NCBI GenBank assembly: GCA_002049985.1
Contig: MVCY01000052.1
Coordinates: 1-7,792 of the forward strand
Reading direction: 5' to 3'
Source: Candidatus Latescibacteria bacterium 4484_181
GTDB lineage: Bacteria > Latescibacterota > MVCY01
Length of the DNA stretch: 7,792 nucleotides
Part shown: in pieces, positions 1 to 6,149 of the stretch
Position numbering within the stretch: the stretch's first letter is position 1
How the letters are laid out: every line of letters starts with the position of its first letter
Position numbers and translations under genes: made by a program
Notes under the pieces: model-generated
The model's database searches: none
What the model saw: the letters and a program-made list of their open reading frames with translations, nothing else
What the model was told of the DNA's origin: nothing

Positions 1-2
1 TC

Positions 3-485
3 CCGGTGTTGAACTCCACTTACGAGAATGGAAAGCTAAGATCCTTTAAGGAGGTCAATATAGGAGTGGCTGTAGCCTTGCAAGAGGGGTTGGTTGTGCC
101 GGTGATAAAAGACGTTGCCAACAAGACTCTCTGGCAGATTGCTGAGGAAAGAGCCACGTTGGTTACTCGAGCAAGGGAAGGTAAACTCACCCAAAAGGAT
201 ATCTCCAATGGCACGTTTACCATCTCTAATTTAGGCGTCTTTGGGATAGACTTGTTCACCGCCATAATCAATCCCCCTCAGGTGGCAATTCTGGCTGTAG
301 GGGCAATCAAGAAACGGCCGTCGATATTGAACGACCAGGTAGTAGTCCGACAGACAATGAAAGTGAGCCTTTCTCTTGACCACCGGGTAGTAGACGGCGC
401 TGTTGGAGCACAATTTCTCAGTCGACTGAGGGAATTTCTGGAGAAACCCTATCTGCTCTTAGTCAAGGAGCATAGAAATGCCTGA
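3..485 (+). CDS. Dihydrolipoamide acyltransferase (E2) of a 2-oxoacid dehydrogenase complex, C-terminal part
   Basis: This is the catalytic end of an E2 subunit, which moves an acyl group from lipoyl-lysine to coenzyme A in a pyruvate or branched-chain 2-oxoacid dehydrogenase complex in the cytoplasm. The reading frame is open to the left edge, so the lipoyl and peripheral-subunit-binding domains lie outside the window. Visible hallmarks, counted from base 6, are the N-IGVAVALQEGLVVPVI strand, TFTISNLGVFGIDLFTAIINPPQ (residues 71-92, including the conserved Ser74) and the active-site motif DHRVVDGA (His126, Asp130) followed by the usual C-terminal helix. The stop codon overlaps the start of lpd by 8 bases, which indicates translational coupling in one operon. 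Pyruvate and branched-chain substrates cannot be told apart from this fragment. Confidence 0.95.
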   Translation, partial: PVLNSTYENGKLRSFKEVNIGVAVALQEGLVVPVIKDVANKTLWQIAEERATLVTRAREGKLTQKDISNGTFTISNLGVFGIDLFTAIINPPQVAILAVGAIKKRPSILNDQVVVRQTMKVSLSLDHRVVDGAVGAQFLSRLREFLEKPYLLLVKEHRNA

Positions 486-1944
486 GAATAGAGCAACCTC
501 CAGCCTTCTCTACGATCTGCTGGTGGTAGGTTCTGGCCCCGGCGGTTATACTGCAGCCATTCGCGCCGCACAGTTGGGAGCAAAAGTCGCTGTGGTCGAA
601 AAAGAACACCTGGGAGGGACCTGCACCAATAAGGGTTGTATCCCCACCAAAGCCTTGGTAGCGGCTGTCAGGTCCTTGGAGACCATAGAGAGGGCCTCCG
701 CTCTCGGTGTAAAAGTGGGAAAGCCTGAAATTGATCTTGTCGCGTTACAGGAACACAAGAGCAAAACCGTGAGACGACTGCGAAAAGGGATAGAGTCGTT
801 ATTTAAGAGCTATGATATCGACTTAGTGACGGGAAGAGGAGAATTCACCGGAGAGACGGATTCGGAAACCCTATGGATAGAGGTGACTCGCGGCGCAGAA
901 CATTTGGTTCTGCAGGCCAGACGGGTCATCATTGCCACCGGCTCGATTCCAGCCTCTGTCTCTGGGGCAGACATAGATGGGAATAAGATAATGACTTCAG
1001 ACCATATATTGGAGCTCTCTGAAGTTCCCTCCTCTCTTCTGGTCGTGGGTGCAGGGACAATCGGGCTGGAGTTTGCCTCTATCTTCAATGCCTTAGGCAG
1101 TAAGGTTACCCTGGTCGAGATGATGCCCCAGATTGCCCCAGGGGAGGACGAGGAAATAGCAGAGCTTCTGAGATGCTCTTTGGTCAAGAAGGGGATAGAG
1201 ATAGAGACAGCTACGCACGTTAAGGAATTTAGGATAAGACCAGATGGCGTAGAGGTGAGACTTACAGGAGGAGAGTCTGAATCTGCTTCTGCCTCTGTTT
1301 TTCCAACGGTTCTGATTGCCGTTGGAAGAAGGCCCTACATCGAAGGACTTGGCTTAGAGAGGATCGGTGTGGAGACTGATGCTCAGCAAATAAAGGTCAA
1401 CCGAAAAATGGAAACCAGTCGTCCCGGGGTATACGCCATTGGAGATGTGGTCGGTGGCACCTTACTTGCCCATGTGGCAGCAGCCGAAGGAATTGTAGCT
1501 GCGGAAAACGCCATGGGAAAAACATCAGAGATAGACTATCGAGTTATACCCAACTGCATATACACCTGTCCTGAGATGGCCAGTGTAGGGTTGACGGAAA
1601 CCAGAGCTAGGCAAGCAGATCATAAGGTAAACGTGGGAAAATTTCCTTTCTCGGCCAACGGCAAAGCCTTGGCCTGGGATGAAGCCAGGGGACTGGTGAA
1701 AGTAGTAGCAGACGAGGATACGGGTGAGGTGTTGGGAGTTCACATTATCGGACATCAAGCCACCGAACTGATCAGTCAGGCAGTAGTAGCACTAAAACTG
1801 GAGGCAACCATCGAAGAGTTCGACCGCATCAGCTGGGCCCATCCTACCCTCTCTGAAGCAATAATGGAGGCCGTCATGGATGTCCGCAAACAAGCCATAG
1901 ACCTGCCCAGGAAAGACAGAGGGGGTGAAGGGGTGAGGGGGTGA
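478..1944 (+). CDS. lpdA: Dihydrolipoamide dehydrogenase (E3)
   Basis: This FAD-dependent disulfide oxidoreductase reoxidises the dihydrolipoyl arm of E2 and passes the electrons to NAD+. The 488-residue length is close to the family norm. In order: FAD-binding GSGPGGY near residue 18; redox-active disulfide in GGTCTNKGCIPTK (Cys49, Cys54); NAD-binding GAGTIGLEFA near 192; second FAD motif VYAIGDV near 319; C-terminal active-site HPTLSE (His455, Glu460). The ATG at 478 is set by a strong AAGGAG at 465-470 with a 7-base spacer, and it lies inside the end of the E2 gene. The natural end of the protein seems to be around AIDLP. The extra residues RKDRGGEGVRG run into three tandem 8-base G-rich units (1921-1944), the last of which supplies the stop codon. 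Confidence 0.97.
   Translation: MPENRATSSLLYDLLVVGSGPGGYTAAIRAAQLGAKVAVVEKEHLGGTCTNKGCIPTKALVAAVRSLETIERASALGVKVGKPEIDLVALQEHKSKTVRRLRKGIESLFKSYDIDLVTGRGEFTGETDSETLWIEVTRGAEHLVLQARRVIIATGSIPASVSGADIDGNKIMTSDHILELSEVPSSLLVVGAGTIGLEFASIFNALGSKVTLVEMMPQIAPGEDEEIAELLRCSLVKKGIEIETATHVKEFRIRPDGVEVRLTGGESESASASVFPTVLIAVGRRPYIEGLGLERIGVETDAQQIKVNRKMETSRPGVYAIGDVVGGTLLAHVAAAEGIVAAENAMGKTSEIDYRVIPNCIYTCPEMASVGLTETRARQADHKVNVGKFPFSANGKALAWDEARGLVKVVADEDTGEVLGVHIIGHQATELISQAVVALKLEATIEEFDRISWAHPTLSEAIMEAVMDVRKQAIDLPRKDRGGEGVRG
1921..1944 (+). repeat. Three tandem 8-base G-rich units at the end of lpd
   Basis: Positions 1921-1928, 1929-1936 and 1937-1944 read GGGGGTGA, AGGGGTGA and GGGGGTGA, a nearly perfect 3 x 8 tandem array. 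It encodes the last residues of lpd, and its last TGA is the lpd stop. Because the unit is not a multiple of three, losing or gaining one unit would move the stop into another frame. Each unit ends in GTGA, and the structured non-coding segment starts directly behind the last one. Confidence 0.7.
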
Positions 1945-2240
1945 AAAAGGCTTCGCACTTCCAACTATTCCTGTGGGAGGGGCTCTCCAGAATTTGATAC
2001 ACACAACATAGGACCGCAGGCCTGGGTGTTTCACAAATTGGCGAGGGGTATAGCCGCATCCCTTTACGGATACGTGGGGTGGTTCTGCTCGATCCCCCAG
2101 GTATAAAGCCCGCGACTACTTTACTTCACGGGCACAAGCCCTTACACACTACGGAGGGTGGCTGCTACCTCATACCTCGTGACAAGTGGCTCGCAGAAGG
2201 GGCTGAAAACAACCTTTAGGCTGTCTCTTCACATCCTTCT
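1945..2240 (+). ncRNA. Hairpin-rich non-coding segment, candidate stand-alone HEARO / IscB-type omega RNA
   Basis: No convincing gene fits here, yet the stretch is GC-rich between AT-richer flanks and full of possible helices. CCTGGG (2021-2026) can pair with CCCAGG (2096-2101), enclosing a hairpin CGCATCC (2055-2061)/GGATACG (2068-2074) with one mismatch and GGGG (2076-2079)/CCCC (2094-2097). Next come GCCCG (2108-2112)/CGGGC (2129-2133), with an alternative GGGC-ACAA-GCCC hairpin (2130-2141), and GAGG/CCTC (2154-2171). The patterns GGGGTATAGCCGC and CGGGCACAAGCCC remind me of HEARO RNAs, the omega RNAs that guide IscB nucleases; this is recalled resemblance, not a search result. No IscB-like ORF follows, so it would be an orphan or non-autonomous copy. 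The edges are approximate. An unrelated cis-regulatory leader or a degraded mobile element remains possible. Confidence 0.4.
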
Positions 2241-2249
2241 GCAGATTCC

Positions 2250-2272
2250 AAGACTATATAAAAACTTGTCTT
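2250..2272 (+). other. Small AT-rich hairpin between the RNA-like segment and lipB
   Basis: AAGAC (2250-2254) can pair with GTCTT (2268-2272) around a 13-base AT-rich loop. The loop contains TATATA, which could equally be a -10 box for lipB. I found no -35 at a good distance: TTCACA at 2228-2233 leaves a 21-base gap. It may be an end structure of the preceding element or only chance. Confidence 0.15.
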
Positions 2273-2320
2273 AATAAACCCTTGTTCGTAGTTCATAGGG
2301 GTGATTCATGAATTGCCCTT

Positions 2321-2369
2321 ACTTGGTTTTTTTTACTTGGTTTTTTCGAGTCCCATCAAAAAAACAAGT
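2321..2369 (+). repeat. Tandem and inverted AT-rich repeat directly before lipB
   Basis: ACTTGG plus a T-run occurs twice with a 14-base period (2321-2334 and 2335-2346). The second copy forms an inverted repeat with AAAAAAACAAGT at 2358-2369 (11 of 12 positions complementary, 11-base loop). The right arm ends one base before the lipB ATG and takes up the place of a ribosome binding site; I see no Shine-Dalgarno sequence there. It could be a weak terminator for upstream transcripts, a structure that limits lipB translation, or a scar of an insertion. Confidence 0.5.
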
Positions 2370-2370
2370 G

Positions 2371-3064
2371 ATGAAATATGCTGTCCTTAATCTGGGAATT
2401 GTAGGCTACAGCGAGGCCTATTCTCTCCAGCAGGAATTAGTAAAACCAAATAGGCGACACCATTCTTCTGCTGGAACATAGACCGGTAATCACTCTGGGC
2501 AGGCGAAGCCAACGGAAGAACCTTTTGGTCTCTCCAGAGAGACTGAAAGCCATGGGGATAGAAGTATTTGAAGCTGACCGGGGAGGAGATGTCACACTCC
2601 ACTGTCCAGGTCAACTGGTCTGTTACCCCATCTTTGACCTCCGCCAGCAGGGCAGAGACATCCACCGATACCTCCGCAGCTTAGAGGAGGTGATCATCCA
2701 GTCATTGAGAGACTATGCCATTCAGGCAGAACGAATAGAAGGCTATACCGGAGTATGGGTTAAAGCCAAGGGGAATGATGAGAAACGGAAACTGGAGAAA
2801 CAAACCCCCTGCCCCCCGCCTTCTGTTTCTCCTCTCAGTTCTCATCAAAAAATAGCTTCTATTGGCGTCGGGGTAAAACACTGGATCAGCTACCACGGCT
2901 TTGCCCTGAATGTCAACAATAACCTTTCTTACTTCTCGCTGATTCACCCCTGTGGCATGGCAGATGTGCAATTGACCTCTATGTCTAACCTCTTGGGGAA
3001 AACGGTCGACATAACTGCTCTAACACAACGTATCATTGGCTATTTTGAAGAAGTATTTCTGTGA
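2371..3064 (+). CDS. lipB: Octanoyl-[acyl carrier protein]:protein octanoyltransferase LipB, with a frameshift near the N-terminus
   Basis: LipB moves octanoate from acyl carrier protein to the lipoyl-domain lysine of E2 and related proteins, the first step of lipoate synthesis. Bases 2371-2445 give MKYAVLNLGIVGYSEAY followed by SLQQELVK, a normal LipB N-terminus, but this frame then meets a stop at about 2487. The remainder lies one base over: GDTILLLEHRPVITLGRR from 2453, then DRGGDVTLHCPGQ, the catalytic lysine in KIASIG (codon 2849-2851), SYHGFALNVN, and the catalytic cysteine in HPCGM (codon 2951-2953). The switch falls at 2443-2449, beside an A4 run, and the junction looks a few residues short. 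The downstream frame has a TTG at 2525, but starting there would lose the conserved EHRPVITLG region. A 72-base palindromic insert (2776-2847) adds about 24 residues just before the catalytic lysine. This may be a pseudogene, a sequencing error, or a recent mutation; all catalytic residues remain. Confidence 0.85.
2776..2847 (+). repeat. Imperfect palindrome inserted in frame in lipB
   Basis: The left arm (2776-2801) starts TGATGAGAA and ends GGAGAAAC. The right arm (2825-2847) is its inverted copy: GTTTCTCC at the start and TTCTCATCA at the end, with a looser middle (9 versus 6 bases). The loop, 2802-2824, is very C-rich. The total is 72 bases, 24 codons, and the reading frame stays open throughout. 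The encoded residues (NDEKRKLEKQ, then PCPPPSVSPLSS) are low in complexity. They separate GVWVK from KIASIG, which normally lie only a few residues apart in LipB proteins. The layout is reminiscent of palindromic elements that insert inside genes, such as those of Rickettsia, though the sequence need not be related. Confidence 0.65.
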
Positions 3065-3211
3065 AGGCTTCTTTGCCCAGAAAGTCTGATTCCACCCCCA
3101 GGGCCTGGGCACCACTTCTACGCCCTGTTTGTCGCCCGCAATACAAGAATTGACTGTTTGGTGAGCAGCCAATGCAGTTGGCCAAGGTTCAATGACCGGT
3201 TTAAATGGTTT

Positions 3212-3565
3212 TCAACCGAATTCTTCTTTCAAGTCATAGACATCTTTGAAATCCTCTAAGCTATCTTCCTCCCTTTTTGCCATTAAGCCAGCCTCTACCA
3301 GGGCGAAAACGATTTGGCCAAAATCCTCTGTCTTCCTTACTCCCCAATATTCAAGAACAACCCTGGCCATCGGACCGTACAACTCTTTGGCATATTGTTT
3401 GATCCCTTCCAATAGTTCTCTGGCAGATATGTGTCGCCTGACAGGAAGTTTGTTGAGGGTATATTCTAACGCAAGATAGGCAAACAGGTAGGCCTGCTGT
3501 TTGTACTTTCCGGTCTTTGCAGCCACTTTTTCTATCTTTGCCAAAAGTTTCTCTTCTGAATCCAT
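3212..3565 (-). CDS. Minf_1886-family protein of unknown function
   Basis: This is a 117-residue soluble, mostly helical protein with no signal peptide or membrane segment. The central and C-terminal parts match my memory of the Minf_1886 / Planctomycete-Verrucomicrobia conserved hypothetical family: RHISARELLEGIKQYA (44-59), GPMARVVLEYWGVRKTEDFG (64-83) and FALVEAGLMAKREEDSLEDF. The length is slightly below or near the usual for that family. No biochemical role is known to me. It starts at ATG 3563-3565 with a weak GAGAAG upstream, is the last gene of the minus-strand run, and faces the end of lipB across about 150 bases. Family assignment rests on recalled motifs, not a search. Confidence 0.85.
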   Translation of the reverse strand: MDSEEKLLAKIEKVAAKTGKYKQQAYLFAYLALEYTLNKLPVRRHISARELLEGIKQYAKELYGPMARVVLEYWGVRKTEDFGQIVFALVEAGLMAKREEDSLEDFKDVYDLKEEFG

Positions 3566-3619
3566 TGGATCTTCTCTGTTGTGAACAGCACCTTAATTCT
3601 TAAGCTACTTCGACTTGTT

Positions 3620-4321
3620 CTAATCGCCAAAGACCCATTTAGCGTCACCCATTGGTTTCTTCTGGTAGGAGAAAACTAATCGGAGATATTTTGTCTGTTG
3701 GCTGAGAAGTCTTTTGCCAAAGAAAGTCACCCGAGGGAAATACAAGTCTATAGTGCGACTTATCTGTCTGATTCTGATGGGAAAATTTGAGTGAGGGGCG
3801 CAGATTTCCTTCTCCTTAACCACGATCTCCCCTTTTTGAACGGATAGCGGCTCGTACATTACATCCTGGTCATCCTCCAGATATATTGTCCAGAGTTCCG
3901 GTTCGAGGGAATGTTCTGAAAAGTGAGACTGTAACTTCAGTTCTATCCTGAATTGATCCTCAGGATGGTGTTTATTCTCATATTGTTCATACGCTTGCGT
4001 GTAGGAAAGCGATTCTTCCCTACAGGTCTTTCTCACCCAGGCATCTATCATCTCCTCCCCGTAAAGCGTAGCCGAGACTCTAATCAACCCAAGGTCTGGG
4101 GGGCTCAAAAAAGGGGACAAATTGGAGTCTGACTCCTTGAACAGGGGGTCAGGCAGCGTGAAATTCGCTGTCCACTGTGCCTTCACCGCATCAAACGGCC
4201 GAACTTTTGAGGGTTCCACCGTAACGACCCTAACATTGGGACGTTCATAATAAGGTTGTCCACATTGCAAAATAGAGAACAACACCGATAGAATCGCAGT
4301 ATTAAGAATCCTTCCTTCCAA
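3620..4321 (-). CDS. Putative lipoprotein of unknown function
   Basis: I do not recognise this protein. I place the start at TTG 4319-4321, because AGGGAA (complement of 4328-4333) lies six bases upstream and the product then begins MEGRILNTAILSVLFSILQCG, a short positive n-region, a hydrophobic stretch and a cysteine at residue 20. The lipobox ILQ-C is non-standard at -1, so lipidation and export are inferred. A longer form starting at TTG 4370-4372 has no ribosome binding site and would bury the signal. The rest (about 213 residues) is rich in charged and beta-prone segments with no transmembrane helix, for example VRVVTVEPSKVRPFDAVKAQW and a C-terminal TKYLRLVFSYQKK. It may be a periplasmic or outer-surface beta-rich domain. 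It lies 73 bases after the FAH-family gene and 54 bases before the Minf_1886-type gene. Confidence 0.7.
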   Translation of the reverse strand: MEGRILNTAILSVLFSILQCGQPYYERPNVRVVTVEPSKVRPFDAVKAQWTANFTLPDPLFKESDSNLSPFLSPPDLGLIRVSATLYGEEMIDAWVRKTCREESLSYTQAYEQYENKHHPEDQFRIELKLQSHFSEHSLEPELWTIYLEDDQDVMYEPLSVQKGEIVVKEKEICAPHSNFPIRIRQISRTIDLYFPRVTFFGKRLLSQQTKYLRLVFSYQKKPMGDAKWVFGD

Positions 4322-4327
4322 GATATG

Positions 4328-4333
4328 TTCCCT
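4328..4333 (-). promoter_or_regulatory. Ribosome binding site supporting the TTG start of the lipoprotein gene
   Basis: AGGGAA on the minus strand, six bases before TTG 4321. It favours the short form, which has a proper export signal, over the start 51 bases further upstream. Confidence 0.5.
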
Positions 4334-4394
4334 GCTGCGGATTTTTGTTGACAAAGACAGAGCGGAAGTCAAGGGAGACTAAGTCCTTGTGATC

Positions 4395-5372
4395 TCAGTT
4401 TTCCTCCCCCACGGGATTTACCAGAGTACCAATATTTTCGATCTCAGCCTCCACAATATCGCCAGGTTTTAAGAACTCCCCTCTAGCAGCACCAATGCCA
4501 GAGGGAGTACCGGTGGCAATTATGTCTCCTATCTCCAGGGTCATTATCTGAGAGATAAATTCGATAACCTCTGATATAGAGAATAGCATATTTGCAGTAT
4601 TAGAATCCTGTTTCACCTCTCCGTTGAGCTTCAACCGGATAGGCAGGTTCTCTACATTCCCCACCTGATCTTTCAAGACAATACATGGACCACAGGGAGC
4701 AAAGGTGTCCATACATTTTCCATGAAACCAATCGAAGAAACAGTCCCATTCCCTGGGTTCTCGGTCTTCCTTCAGTTGCAGTCCCCTGGCAGAGATATCA
4801 TTAAAGACGGTGTATCCTGCTATGAAGCGATCGGCCTGTTCCTTTGAAATATACTTCCCTGAGTTCCCGATCACTACGGCCAATTCTACCTCCCAGTCGA
4901 TATCTCTCCAAACCCTTGGAAGCGAGATCTGCTCTCTATGACCTATAAGGGTGGTGGTAGGAGGCTTCATAAACACCCAAGGTGAGGTTTTTTCTTTTCT
5001 TGCCTGTTTCCAACCCGACTCTGTTATATGTTCTACATAGTTACCAGCCAAGCAAAGTATTTTCGACGGTCGAGGCACAGGAGGGCGGAATCTAACCTCG
5101 CGGGCAGCGAAAATAACTCTTTCTCTCCGTGCGTCAGACACTTTTGTTTCTGAGAGGAAGTCTTCTGCGAATTTAGCCACCTCTCTGGCGGCTATTATCG
5201 CCTGTTCTCCAAGTTCCAAAAATTGCATCATATTTAGCTTCTTTTCAAAGGGAGCCAGTCTGCCCACTTTTTGAGCATACAGAGCATACAGTTTGTGCAG
5301 ATCTATCAGCCTCTGCCCTGAACAGAGGCACAGTCTCTCTTCCCCTTCTGCTTCAACCGTGGCCAGTCGCAT
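4395..5372 (-). CDS. Fumarylacetoacetate hydrolase (FAH) family protein
   Basis: A 325-residue metal-dependent enzyme of the FAH superfamily, whose members hydrolyse, decarboxylate or isomerise acyl-pyruvate-type and related dioic acids. An N-terminal domain (about 1-95) precedes the catalytic beta-rich fold. That fold shows KILCLAGNYVEH (104-115, conserved His115), metal-binding DWEVELAVVIG (Glu161, Glu163), FNDISARGLQ (Asp192), FDWFHGKCMDTFAPCGP (213-229), and the signature IIATGTPSGIG (284-294) with GDIVEAEIENIGTLVNPV near the end. This architecture is shared by fumarylpyruvate hydrolases, 2-hydroxyhepta-2,4-diene-1,7-dioate isomerases and oxaloacetate decarboxylases, so the substrate is open. 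The DCFFDWFHGK form is typical of the longer, single-domain branch. It starts at ATG 5370-5372 with only a weak purine stretch upstream. No aromatic-catabolism genes lie nearby to narrow the role. Confidence 0.92.
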   Translation of the reverse strand: MRLATVEAEGEERLCLCSGQRLIDLHKLYALYAQKVGRLAPFEKKLNMMQFLELGEQAIIAAREVAKFAEDFLSETKVSDARRERVIFAAREVRFRPPVPRPSKILCLAGNYVEHITESGWKQARKEKTSPWVFMKPPTTTLIGHREQISLPRVWRDIDWEVELAVVIGNSGKYISKEQADRFIAGYTVFNDISARGLQLKEDREPREWDCFFDWFHGKCMDTFAPCGPCIVLKDQVGNVENLPIRLKLNGEVKQDSNTANMLFSISEVIEFISQIMTLEIGDIIATGTPSGIGAARGEFLKPGDIVEAEIENIGTLVNPVGEEN

Positions 5373-5427
5373 ACCTATTTCTCTTAGTTGAACTAATCTA
5401 TTGGATCTAAGGGCACACTCTCTACCC

Positions 5428-6072
5428 CTACAATTCTAGTCTGTCCTGTGAGTTATGCGGGCTATATATCTTCTCCTCAGTGATTATCCATTCTACTCCG
5501 ACATCCTTGGGACCAGTCTCAATTCGATCTACCATCTGAAACTCATAGGCTAAGACAACTGTGGGTGGTAAGCGCGAAAGAGCATGCAGGTCAGATAGGA
5601 AGCGATCGTAAAATCCTCCTCCCATACCTATCCGGTTGCCCTGAGGGTCAATTGCCACACAGGGCAAAATAACCAAGTCAATAAGCTTCAAGTCAATAGG
5701 TCTCAGATACCCCCGCTTTGGCTCTTTCAAACCCGAAGGTTTCTGTTCCAGCTCCTCAAAACTTTTTATCTCTGAGTGTTTGATCACTCTCCTTTTAAAA
5801 TCTGTCACCGGTACTACAACGCGTTTTCCATTCTTCAGGGCTTGTTTAATCAGGTCATGAGTATCCACCTCTCCGAGCTTGGGCACCGACAGATAGCAGT
5901 GAATCACCTCAGCCCTTTGGTACAACGGGAACCTACGCAGTCTATCTATGATAAGCTTGCTTTTCTGCTGGACCTGCTCTTCCGGCAGGCCCCTACGCCG
6001 AGACAGAAGAGTCTGTCTTATCCAGCTCTTTTTGTCCCCTAACAGCGCAAATTCGCCAAAAGCTTCGGTCAT
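5428..6072 (-). CDS. 5-formyltetrahydrofolate cyclo-ligase
   Basis: This ATP-dependent enzyme converts 5-formyltetrahydrofolate into 5,10-methenyltetrahydrofolate, returning a storage or inhibitory folate to one-carbon metabolism in the cytoplasm. Hallmarks are the N-terminal basic helix WIRQTLLSRRRGLP, the segment HCYLSVPKLGEVDT, DLVILPCVAIDPQGNRIGMGGGFYDRFL (the signature G-x-GGG-x-YDR loop that binds ATP/phosphate) and the C-terminal VVLAYEFQ strand with the D-x-G-V-x-x-I-I-T end. I choose ATG 6070-6072, preceded by GGAG at four bases. An open frame back to TTG 6120 would add 16 residues unlike the family and lacks a clear ribosome binding site. Even so the protein (214 residues) is a little longer than the common ~190. 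It lies 55 bases before the FAH-family gene and 77 bases after the NYN gene. Confidence 0.93.
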   Translation of the reverse strand: MTEAFGEFALLGDKKSWIRQTLLSRRRGLPEEQVQQKSKLIIDRLRRFPLYQRAEVIHCYLSVPKLGEVDTHDLIKQALKNGKRVVVPVTDFKRRVIKHSEIKSFEELEQKPSGLKEPKRGYLRPIDLKLIDLVILPCVAIDPQGNRIGMGGGFYDRFLSDLHALSRLPPTVVLAYEFQMVDRIETGPKDVGVEWIITEEKIYSPHNSQDRLEL

Positions 6073-6149
6073 ACTTCTCCGTCTTAGATTGGGCTCATAG
6101 GCCAAACTTACATCTAGCAAGTTAACGATTCATGGTATGCTATCGCTTT

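Noticed and set aside
1776..2059. Three overlapping minus-strand frames across the end of lpd and into the non-coding stretch (e.g. MRLYPSPICETPRPAVL)
   Set aside because: They run antisense to a certain gene and through the hairpin-rich region, have no ribosome binding site, and the translations are rich in Pro, Cys and Ser as expected from reading structured GC-rich DNA.
2153..2180. T-box leader suggested by GGAGGGTGGC
   Set aside because: The conserved T-box AGGGTGGNACCGCG is not completed, no following terminator is seen, and the downstream gene is not an amino-acid or tRNA-synthetase gene.
2525..3064. lipB starting at TTG 2525
   Set aside because: Conserved LipB residues (LLLEHRPVITLGRR) lie upstream in the same frame and the true N-terminus is found in the neighbouring frame, so this is only the longest uninterrupted piece.
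3097..3109. Terminator between lipB and the Minf_1886 gene (CCCAG-GGC-CTGGG)
   Set aside because: The stem is only five pairs with a three-base loop and no T-run follows on either strand. A convergent terminator is expected in 3065-3211, but I cannot point to one.
5776..6042. Plus-strand frame of 88 residues inside the cyclo-ligase gene
   Set aside because: Antisense shadow of a gene with clear family motifs; no ribosome binding site and no recognisable domain.
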